Shown here one piece after another: positions 52,137-59,511 of a DNA stretch of 64,000 bases (positions within the stretch are counted from its first letter, which is position 1; each line of letters opens with the position of its first letter). The position numbers and the translations under genes are program-made. Under the pieces are notes generated by a model. The model did not search any database. It had not been told where the DNA came from and saw nothing but the letters and a program-made list of their open reading frames with translations. Source of the DNA: Terriglobia bacterium (GTDB lineage Bacteria; Acidobacteriota; Terriglobia; Terriglobales; Acidobacteriaceae); assembly GCA_020073215.1 (NCBI GenBank), contig JAIQFO010000018.1, positions 29,971 through 93,970 of the forward strand, in the 5' to 3' direction.

Positions 52137-53370
52137 GAACGAGATCCTCGTGCCCGAATTCCTCGTAGGCATGTTCGCCGTGGATGGATTCATCGAGGCC
52201 GATTTCCTCGCTCATCTCGTCGACTTTCACCGTCGTGAACATATCGATGATGCGTAACATCGCGTACGTAAACACGAAAGCCCATACCGACGAGAAAACC
52301 ACCGCCGTAACTTGTTTCAGCAGGAACGTCGGATCGCCGTAGAGCAGTCCGTTCGCTCCCTCGGGATTAAATTGCTTGTTGGCAAAGATTCCCAGCATGA
52401 CGATGCCGAGGAAGCCGCCTACTCCGTGAACTCCCCAAACATCCAACGCGTCGTCCCACTGCAGCTTGTTCTTCATCTCCACGGCGTAGTAGCAAACCAC
52501 TCCAGCAGTTAATCCAATGATGACCGCCGTGGTTGGAGAAACGTAACCTGCAGCGGGAGTAACGGTCGCCAGCCCGGCAACCGCACCGGTGAGCAAGCCA
52601 AGGAGCTTAGGCTTTTTTTCGTTGACCCATGCCACCAGCAACCAGGCGACGGCCGCAAACGAGGCGGCCAAATCGGTATTGAGAAATGCGGTCGCGGTCA
52701 CCGAATCGACGCGCATTTCACTGCCGGCGTTAAAGCCGTACCATCCGAACCACAGCAGGCCAGTCCCCAGGGCGACCAGCGGGATGCTGTGCGGCCCGCG
52801 ATCCGCCGTGTGCCGCTTCCCCACGTACAGCACCGACGCCAACGCGGCGATACCGGCGATGTTGTGCACCACAATCCCGCCTGCGAAATCCTTCACGCCC
52901 CATTGCTGCAGGAATCCTCCACCCCAAACCATGTGGACGAAGGGAAAATATACGAAGGTCAGCCAACCAGTCAGGAACAGCATGTACGCCTTGAACGTGA
53001 CCCGGTTAGTAAATGCGCCCGAGATAAGCGCGGGAGTGATAATGGCGAACATCATCTGATAAGCAATGAACACAAAAGCCGGTATCGTGTTATTCGGCGA
53101 AGGCGTAGTGAGATCGACGCCGCGCAGAAATGCGTTGTGGAAATTGCCGATGACCCCGTGCCAGTCGCCGCTGAAACACAGCGAATAGCCGTATAAATAC
53201 CAGATCACCGTCGTCCAGCCCATCGAAACAAAACTCTGAATCATGATGGCAAGCACATTCTTGCGCCCGACCAGGCCGCCATAGAAGAACGCGAGGCCGG
53301 GTGTCATCAGCATGACCAGGCTGGTGCATAGAATCATGAATCCTGTATTACCAGTATCGAGATGCAGCAT
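52120..53370 (-). CDS. amtB: ammonium transporter
   Basis: The 416-residue protein has eleven or so hydrophobic spans. Landmarks are TPGLAFFYGGLVGRKNVLAIM and DFAGGIVVHNIAGIAALA (pore His) and WDDALDVWGVHGVGGFLG. The last 40 residues are acidic and His-containing, unusual for AmtB. No glnK/glnB gene lies beside it. It imports ammonia in nitrogen limitation. Confidence 0.95.
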   Translation of the reverse strand: MLHLDTGNTGFMILCTSLVMLMTPGLAFFYGGLVGRKNVLAIMIQSFVSMGWTTVIWYLYGYSLCFSGDWHGVIGNFHNAFLRGVDLTTPSPNNTIPAFVFIAYQMMFAIITPALISGAFTNRVTFKAYMLFLTGWLTFVYFPFVHMVWGGGFLQQWGVKDFAGGIVVHNIAGIAALASVLYVGKRHTADRGPHSIPLVALGTGLLWFGWYGFNAGSEMRVDSVTATAFLNTDLAASFAAVAWLLVAWVNEKKPKLLGLLTGAVAGLATVTPAAGYVSPTTAVIIGLTAGVVCYYAVEMKNKLQWDDALDVWGVHGVGGFLGIVMLGIFANKQFNPEGANGLLYGDPTFLLKQVTAVVFSSVWAFVFTYAMLRIIDMFTTVKVDEMSEEIGLDESIHGEHAYEEFGHEDLVHAGTR

Positions 53371-53976
53371 AGAAACTTCTCCAGTCGAAAAGGATTGTAG
53401 GTATGAAATTTGAATTCTTTGACGGCCGATGGAAAACGCGAAGGCGCGGAACTAGCCCGTACTGCCGAGCCGGAGATGAAAAAGCTCCAGAGCTCTCCGG
53501 CGGCACCATCAACATTGCCGACACAGACGATTACAAGGGGGAAACGCCAGTCCCCATCCTATGAGAGGGTCTACTTTGGCGAGCACAAGCGCCGTGAGGA
53601 CTGTCACGGCTGGCTGTGACAAACACCCTGCTCTGTCCATGGGCGCTGCCAGCAGTTGCGGAACGGTTCATGCAAGCGCCAGCCGGTCGCCATGCCGGTT
53701 TGCGCCTCCCGCATTATGTGCAAATCTCATATTTAGTGACGAAAGTACTGATTCGCAAGAGGTTCTGTCGATTCCCGTTCAAGCAAGAGTTAACCAACTT
53801 AGAAACATAGCTTTAGGAAGAATAGAGCAGCTCTGAAATATCCCGACCAAACGGTCGGTCTCGCTGGATTCCGCGCCCGGCCCTTCTCATCCACAATCTT
53901 TTCCACAGGGTTGAGGTGTCCCACGGTCGGATTTTCCCGATCTTTCATCGGGACGAATCGGGACGCCGATCCCAGC
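53371..53976. other. intergenic region between dnaB and amtB
   Basis: About 600 bases. On the minus strand at 53678-53692, TGGCGACCGGCTGGC has GG and GC ten bases apart and could be a sigma-54 promoter about 310 bases before amtB. The match is partial. No gene was found. Confidence 0.25.
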
Positions 53977-55362
53977 CTACTCGCCCGGTTCGCTATTGCC
54001 TTCCATCATGTTGGCGAAGCGCGTGGAATTGTGCAGAAACGCCAGATTGAATTTGCCGATAGGCCCGTTACGCTGCTTGGCCACAATGATCTCGGCCCGG
54101 CCCCTGAGGTCGGGGTCGTCCTGCTTATAGATCTCCTCGCGGAAGATAAACATCACCACGTCGGCGTCCTGCTCAATCGACCCCGATTCCCGCAGATCGG
54201 AGAGTTGCGGCCGATGGTCGCCCCCCCGGCTTTCCGGAGCACGACTAAGCTGCGACAAAGCCAGTACCGGGACGCCGAGTTCCTTGGCAATCGCTTTCAG
54301 TCCGCGCGAAATTGACGAAACTTCCTGCGTCCGATTCTCAAATCGCTTGCTGCCCCCGGACATAAGCTGCAGGTAGTCAACCACAAGCAAGTCCAACCGC
54401 CCTTGTGACTGTTTCAGCCGTCGGGCCTTGGCCCGCATTTCGCTAAGGGAGACCCCTGGCGCGTCGTCGATGAACAGCAGCGAGTTGCCCAGTTCCTCCG
54501 ACGCCCGGACGATTTTCTTAGTGTCGTCGCCCCAAAGCGATCCGGTGCGCAACTTGTGCGCGTCGACAATGGCGCGCGAACAGAGCAACCGTTGCAGCAA
54601 AGCCTCGCTGGACATTTCAAGCGAGAAGATGCCGACCACTTTGCCATCGTCGATAGCGGCATTCTCAGCGATGTTCATGGCAAGAGCTGTCTTGCCCATG
54701 GAAGGCCGGGCCGCCAGAATCACCAGGTCCGACTTCTGGAAGCCGCTGGTCATCTCGTCGAGATCGGTGTAGTGGGTGGCAAGTCCGGTGATGCGTGCGC
54801 CGCGTTGCAGTAGCGCGTCGATTCCGCCGGAGTTGCGAGAGATCTCCTTGAAACTCTGAAACCCCTTGCCAATGCGCTTCTCCGAGAGCTCGAAGACGGC
54901 AGCTTCGGCGTCGTTGAGGATCTCCTCGGCAGGCTCGGCCTGCTCGCTGGCCTTGGCGATGGCCGCATTGGACACGTTGATCAGCCCGCGCAGAATAGCC
55001 TTGTCGCGGACGATTCGAACGTAATGCTCAATCGAAGGCCGGTCCGGCACGCCGTCCAGCAGTCCCGAGATGTACCCGACATCGCCGACCGCTTGCAGGT
55101 CTTTCTTCTGCTCCAGCTCTTCGACCAGCGTGATGATGTCAATGGGCCGGGAAGATTCGGCCAGGTCCATCATCCGCGAATAGATCCGCCGGTGCGAGTC
55201 AATGGAAAAATCTTCCGGCTTAAGATGCTCAGCCGCATCGTTGAAGGCGTGATTGTCCAGCAGCACAGCGCCCAGGATGGAACGCTCGGCTTCGATGTTA
55301 GCCGGCAACCGCCCGATGCTGGTTTCCAGAGTGGCCACGATGTTTAAGTGAGTGCGTTGCAT
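53977..55362 (-). CDS. dnaB: replicative DNA helicase
   Basis: The 461-residue protein has the N-terminal DnaB domain (PANIEAERSILGAVLLDN) and the RecA-like core: Walker A in LAARPSMGKTALAMNIAENAA, Walker B in LLVVDYLQLMSG and the downstream EVSSISRGLKAIAKELGVPVLALSQLSR. It unwinds the fork during replication. No intein. Confidence 0.97.
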   Translation of the reverse strand: MQRTHLNIVATLETSIGRLPANIEAERSILGAVLLDNHAFNDAAEHLKPEDFSIDSHRRIYSRMMDLAESSRPIDIITLVEELEQKKDLQAVGDVGYISGLLDGVPDRPSIEHYVRIVRDKAILRGLINVSNAAIAKASEQAEPAEEILNDAEAAVFELSEKRIGKGFQSFKEISRNSGGIDALLQRGARITGLATHYTDLDEMTSGFQKSDLVILAARPSMGKTALAMNIAENAAIDDGKVVGIFSLEMSSEALLQRLLCSRAIVDAHKLRTGSLWGDDTKKIVRASEELGNSLLFIDDAPGVSLSEMRAKARRLKQSQGRLDLLVVDYLQLMSGGSKRFENRTQEVSSISRGLKAIAKELGVPVLALSQLSRAPESRGGDHRPQLSDLRESGSIEQDADVVMFIFREEIYKQDDPDLRGRAEIIVAKQRNGPIGKFNLAFLHNSTRFANMMEGNSEPGE

Positions 55363-55467
55363 CGTAATCTTTTTCCGCCTGTGGACGTATGAGGAGCACC
55401 ACAGGAAAACCGGGTCGAAAATAAAATATTTCCCGTCGACTCAGTTCCTATGTATTCCCACGTCACG

Positions 55468-55516
55468 CGTAGGGGCAGCCGCCTGGTTGGCTGTCCAGCC
55501 GAGCAAAGCTTGGCAG
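55468..55516 (+). repeat. palindromic element copy 2
   Basis: This 49-base copy has GGCAGCC/GGTTGGCTGTCC and a second hairpin GCCGAGC/GCTTGGC. It has the same two-hairpin layout as copies at 59425 and 62374. Confidence 0.65.
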
Positions 55517-55647
55517 CTCCCTACCGCGCAGTATGCCATAAGGCGAATGAAAAGCAAATGTCTAGGCAAGTCGAGGGGCTCGTTAGTGAGATGGCGATTT
55601 TGCGACAGTCAGGCTAGGTACTTCTCATCGATTCGTAAAGCAGGGTA

Positions 55648-56130
55648 TTATGCGGCGGATCCATTCTTGGGCGTTCCCGGATTCGGTGGCACGGCAGCAT
55701 CGGTCAGTTCGCTTTCTCCGGGAAGCACTTCCCGAAGTGCCCATTCGATGCGTCTTACGGCGCCCTGAACTGTCGACGGCGGTACAGTTCCGTTAAGACT
55801 GTCGGAAGCAGCGGAGATGACCTGCAAGGCATTGCGAACGTGGTGGTTCATCAGTCGGATGGTTCGCAACTTCTTCTCAACGTCACGCTGCCGCCGACGT
55901 TCGTAAAGGAGAACCATAAGGCCGGCAGCAGTGCCCGTCAGAATATTGTCCACGAACGCTAAGAATCCATGAACGTTGTGGAGGTTTAGCCAAGCTTCCA
56001 ATGCACTCCCAAGAGAAAACACACAAAAGCCCACGGCAAAGCTCTTGAGCGATCCGCCCCAGGTGTGCTGCGTCTTATGAGGATCTGGTGTCATGAGCGA
56101 CCTGCCACACATCGCGACAGTATTGTCCAT
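55648..56130 (-). CDS. truncated histidine-kinase-like membrane protein
   Basis: The 160-residue protein has two membrane spans (FAVGFCVFSLGSALEAWL and FVDNILTGTAAGLMVLLY) and a helix with RLMNHHVRNALQVISAASDSL. This resembles the DHp/HisKA phospho-acceptor segment with its His, but no ATPase domain follows. It might be phosphorylated by a partner kinase, or be a remnant. Confidence 0.6.
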   Translation of the reverse strand: MDNTVAMCGRSLMTPDPHKTQHTWGGSLKSFAVGFCVFSLGSALEAWLNLHNVHGFLAFVDNILTGTAAGLMVLLYERRRQRDVEKKLRTIRLMNHHVRNALQVISAASDSLNGTVPPSTVQGAVRRIEWALREVLPGESELTDAAVPPNPGTPKNGSAA

Positions 56131-56435
56131 TTACTCCCGAATCGATCGTCAGTTCAGTGACGGAGTACACACCAAAATGTGATCTCCAAAGCCCTGGGTG
56201 TCTCTGCCTGGACAAGAGGGTGCAGCAACGCCTGGCGAACGGGTTGGCGGCGTGACCGATGCGGTAGATATTCCGGGAAGCCTTTTGACGCCGAGAGCTC
56301 GATATGGACGCTGACACCGCAGGAAACAGCAAGGCGGCCTGCGAAGCTGGCGGGCAAGCCCGCGTTGCGGTTGCGACTCTGGCGTGTGTTCGTCCTCACC
56401 GCAAGGTAAGATGTCAGCGCTCACCGGAGGTCCTC
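56131..56435. other. intergenic region without recognised gene
   Basis: About 305 bases lie between divergent genes. A GGAGG site for the hydrolase lies near its right end. I see no other feature. Confidence 0.5.
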
Positions 56436-57407
56436 ATGAGCCGTATATCAGTCGCCATCCTTCTCTTTCTCTTTGTCTCGACCTTCTCTGCCCAAAACGT
56501 CGATGCCGATCTCCTGCGCCACTTCGACTACGACCAGAAAGCTCCACTCGACATGCAAGAGGTCAAGGTCGAACAGCGCGGTGACGTCGCCATCCACGAC
56601 ATTTCCTACGCCAGCCCCAAGGGCGGACGCGTGCCCGCCTATCTGGTCGTCCCCAAGGGCAAAGGTCCTTTTGCCGCCGTGATCTGGGCGCACTGGTATC
56701 AGGACAATTCGGAGTTTCTCAACCGCAAGGAATTTCTCGAAGAGGCGGTGGCGCTGGCCCCGTCCGGAGTAGTCTCCCTGCTGGCCGATAGCCCGATTGC
56801 GCGCCCAGGCTACCTTGCTCCCCGCGAGCCCCTGGACGAGATCCAGATCGATCATCGGGTGCAACAGATTCTCGACGTCCGTCGCGGCGCCGACTTGCTG
56901 CTGGCCCGCCCCGATGTCGATCCCAAACGGCTAGCCTATGTAGGCCACAGTTATAACGCCGCCACCGGCGCGTTTCTGTCGGGAATCGACAAGCGCTTCA
57001 AGGCGTTCGTGCTGATGGCTGGCAACCTCTCCGACCAGGTGGACATGAAGTCTAAAGAATGGCAGGAATTTCGAACCAAAGTCGGTCCGGAAAAATTGGA
57101 CTCCTTCATGGCCAAGTACTCCTGGCTAGATCAAGGCAAGTACGTAGCGCACGCAGCGCCAGCTTTGGTCTTCCTGCAATACGCAACCAAAGAAGACTTT
57201 CTAACCCCGGAGCGTGCAAGAGAGTATTTCGCCATCGTGAGCGAACCAAAGTCTCTAAAGATTTATGACGCGCCCCACGCCCTGAACGCCGAAGCCCGCC
57301 GCGACCGGATCGCCTTCCTGGTCAAGGAGCTCGATCTCAAGCCTCCCAATCTCGCAGTGATCGCCAGCATCCCAGAACTGGTGCAGCCGCCCGAAAATCG
57401 AAAATAG
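56436..57407 (+). CDS. exported alpha/beta-hydrolase (dienelactone-hydrolase-like)
   Basis: The ATG at 56436 follows GGAGG and gives 323 residues with a signal peptide (MSRISVAILLFLFVSTFSAQN). The nucleophile lies in YVGHSYNAATGAFLSG, and DAPHALNAEARRDR near the C end carries the likely His. The fold matches dienelactone-hydrolase or acyl-peptidase relatives. Substrate is unknown. Confidence 0.75.
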   Translation: MSRISVAILLFLFVSTFSAQNVDADLLRHFDYDQKAPLDMQEVKVEQRGDVAIHDISYASPKGGRVPAYLVVPKGKGPFAAVIWAHWYQDNSEFLNRKEFLEEAVALAPSGVVSLLADSPIARPGYLAPREPLDEIQIDHRVQQILDVRRGADLLLARPDVDPKRLAYVGHSYNAATGAFLSGIDKRFKAFVLMAGNLSDQVDMKSKEWQEFRTKVGPEKLDSFMAKYSWLDQGKYVAHAAPALVFLQYATKEDFLTPERAREYFAIVSEPKSLKIYDAPHALNAEARRDRIAFLVKELDLKPPNLAVIASIPELVQPPENRK

Positions 57408-57528
57408 ACTGGAGGGTTGTCCCGTCCATGCTTCGCGTCGGCGGGCGCCTTTCACCCTTTTCATCACAATCACCCGTGATAGAAATCCATTGACTTAAGA
57501 CTCTTCGCGCGTGACGATAGAGATCTGA

Positions 57529-57585
57529 TTGGGGCAGTTCCGAGGTGTATCCGTCGACCAAAGACGGTCCTCGAAACTGCCCCAA
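57529..57585 (+). repeat. nested 17-base inverted repeat
   Basis: The arms 57529-57545 and 57569-57585 pair over 17 bases with one mismatch. An inner stem CCGTC (57551-57555) with GACGG (57563-57567) sits in the loop. Without a T-run it is not a usual terminator. Confidence 0.7.
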
Positions 57586-57830
57586 ACCCATTTTCAGCGC
57601 TATTTGACAATTTAACTTGTTGATTTTCAAAGACTTTAGCTGCAAGTCCTTTAAACCCAAAGACCTGGCGGTGACTTCCTCCGAAGTCTTTGATTCCAAA
57701 AGACCGGGGGTTGGGAGGGGGGTACCCAGCCATCAACAGTTGGTTAATAATCCAAGAGTAAATAGGCAGAAAGACCAGCCAGCAGCTTCAGAGGGTTTTA
57801 CTGAGAGCTGACAACTGAGAGCTGACAGCT

Positions 57831-57872
57831 AAAAAAACAAATGCGGCTCGGGCCAGCCACCCAAGCCGCATT
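57831..57872 (-). terminator. rho-independent terminator on the minus strand
   Basis: A 13-base stem with one mismatch (AATGCGGCTTGGG with CCCGAGCCGCATT, read on the minus strand) is followed by TGTTTTTTT. No minus-strand protein gene precedes it, which points to an RNA transcript. Confidence 0.7.
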
Positions 57873-58100
57873 GTTATCGCGGACGTTCCGACTGCTGTCT
57901 TTCGCCGAGCGAGATCGCTGAACGAGATCGCTGATCAAAAGATCATCGCGCCACCGCACTAGGAAAAAGTGCCATGCATCGATGCTCCCCTAAGGCTCGC
58001 GCTTTTAGGGTCAGGACTCAGCGTTTCCATCCTTCTCGAAAGAAGGACTTCAGGGGAGGCCGCAAAGCCCGGGCGCCGGCACACTGGACATGTGCCGAAT
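57873..58100 (-). ncRNA. candidate structured RNA
   Basis: Between the minus-strand terminator and about 58100 are nested inverted repeats: CTCCCCT (57985-57991) with AGGGGAG (58052-58058), TCCTTCT (58030-58036) with AGAAGGA (58041-58047), and a GCAC/GTGC hairpin near 57965. There is no coding potential. The ends are a guess. I do not recognise a known family. Confidence 0.3.
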
Positions 58101-58352
58101 TTCCCCCAGTGATTCCACTCTCGAGAAATCACCGGCAGCGCTGAACCTTTGTCGCAACAGATTCAGAACGTCTCACGCTTTTGACTGCAAGCACTTTGCG
58201 GCGGCGGAAGAATTTGCGCAACGGCAAACTGCGCCTGCGCTGTGTAAATACTGTGGAGCCAAAGAACTTCCTGTGGAAAGGGAAGGAAAACTGTACTTTT
58301 ACTGGTGTCGCGCCCGGCAGAAAAACCGACGGTCTGCCGTACAATACCCCCG

Positions 58353-58946
58353 ATGATTGCGCACCTTCGAGGAACGCTGCTGGCTAAGCATCCCAACCAG
58401 GCTATCGTGGAAACTCACGGAGTCGGCTATGACGTTGCCATCAGCATCCCGACGTTCACCGAGATGCCCGCCGCAGGCGCCGACGTAGCGCTCCACATCC
58501 ACACTCATGTTCGCGAGGATGCGTTAAGTCTGTACGGATTCTTGCGTCTGGCCGAGAAACACCTTTTCGAAAAGCTGCTCACCGTAAGCGGAATTGGTCC
58601 GACGCTCGCGATCAAGATCCTGAGCGGCATGCCCGCCGACGAGATGGTAGGCGCGATTCGCGGTGGCGACTTGGCGCGGCTCACGCGCATTCCAGGCGTG
58701 GGCAGAAAGACGGCCGAGCGCATGGTGCTGGAACTGCGCGACAAGCTGCCAGCGCCGGGAGCGTCGGACACTTCCATGAGCACGCCGCAGGCCAGCCCAA
58801 TCGAGGAAGATGTCATTTCCGCGCTGGTCAATCTGGGCTATCAGAGAACTGCAGCGGAAAGGGCCCTACTGGCGGCCCGGAGCGGCAAGAGTCCTCAGAG
58901 CTTTGACCTGCTCTTTCGCGAGGCGCTGGGTTCGTTGTCAAAGTGA
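58353..58946 (+). CDS. ruvA: Holliday junction branch-migration protein RuvA
   Basis: The 197-residue protein starts MIAHLRGTLLAKHPNQAIVE. Two helix-hairpin-helix motifs follow: FEKLLTVSGIGPTLAIKILSG and LTRIPGVGRKTAERMVLELRDKL. The C-terminal domain with EEDVISALVNLGYQRTAAERAL contacts RuvB. The gene for RuvB is not in the window. Confidence 0.95.
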   Translation: MIAHLRGTLLAKHPNQAIVETHGVGYDVAISIPTFTEMPAAGADVALHIHTHVREDALSLYGFLRLAEKHLFEKLLTVSGIGPTLAIKILSGMPADEMVGAIRGGDLARLTRIPGVGRKTAERMVLELRDKLPAPGASDTSMSTPQASPIEEDVISALVNLGYQRTAAERALLAARSGKSPQSFDLLFREALGSLSK

Positions 58947-58975
58947 CTCCCGCCAAACGAGTGCCACACATTCCG

Positions 58976-59000
58976 GTAGAGACGCGGCTTGCCGCGTCTC
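58976..59000 (+). repeat. half copy of the palindromic element
   Basis: GTAGAGACGCGG, CTT and CCGCGTCTC repeat the design of the half copy at 51777. Confidence 0.5.
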
Positions 59001-59056
59001 CTTCGGCGCTCGCGGGGAAGATGCGCGGAGGTATATATGGACACCAAGAGAGGTGT

Positions 59057-59350
59057 TTAGTTGCCCACGAAGCGCAGATAGAGGTCGCGGTCGTCGCGGC
59101 AGGTTTCCGCCATTTGCTTCACCTTCTCCCAGGCCTCTAATTGCGAGTCGTCGCGGACGCGAGCTTTCGCACGATCCCATTCCTGGAGGAACGCTTTCAT
59201 CTGCAGGTGGTTGAACACGGTTTTTCCGAACGGATCAATGCCGCTGAGCAGCACGAAATCTGCATGGCTGGTGACGGGAACCACGCCGTGCAGCATAACC
59301 CACTCGCTCCGTTCGCCGAGATCGTCTTCCAGCTTCACCACCAGGGACAT
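59057..59350 (-). CDS. small hypothetical protein
   Basis: ATG 59350 gives 97 residues, MSLVVKLEDDLGERSEWVML onward. It is soluble, with beta-rich first half (HADFVLLSGIDPFGKTVFN) and a helical second half. No Cys motif or domain is recognised. Coding character is good and the gene stands alone between two repeats. Confidence 0.6.
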   Translation of the reverse strand: MSLVVKLEDDLGERSEWVMLHGVVPVTSHADFVLLSGIDPFGKTVFNHLQMKAFLQEWDRAKARVRDDSQLEAWEKVKQMAETCRDDRDLYLRFVGN

Positions 59351-59424
59351 CGTTATCCTCACCCGAGCCAAAACTACTGGCCGCAATGTACCAGCCCGAG
59401 GGGAAGTTGTCCAAGGGAATAGCC

Positions 59425-59473
59425 CACGTAGGGACGGACGCATTCGTCCGTCCAGCCGAGCGAAGCTCGGCAG
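59425..59473 (+). repeat. palindromic element copy 4
   Basis: The 49-base copy begins CACGTAGGGACGG. It has two hairpins, GGACGG-ACG/CGT-CCGTCC and GCCGAGC/GCTCGGC. It is the closest relative of the copy inside nadD. Confidence 0.75.
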
Positions 59474-59511
59474 TCTCTAGGCCGCTCGCAATCGCAAGCT
59501 TGGCACCGCTC

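Larger units (their letters stand above)
57408..58352. other. long non-coding region before ruvA
   Basis: This 945-base stretch has no supported gene. It holds the nested inverted repeat at 57529, repeats of AAAGACTT type (57620-57710), tandem CTGAGAGCTGACA (57800-57828), the minus-strand terminator at 57831 and a structured segment up to 58100. Confidence 0.5.

Noticed and set aside
52589..53059. Plus-strand frame opposite amtB
   Set aside because: The minus strand carries clear ammonium transporter motifs and hydrophobic spans.
58090..58356. An 88-residue plus-strand frame before ruvA with a CKYC pair
   Set aside because: No ribosome site, odd composition and overlap with the ruvA start; likely chance.
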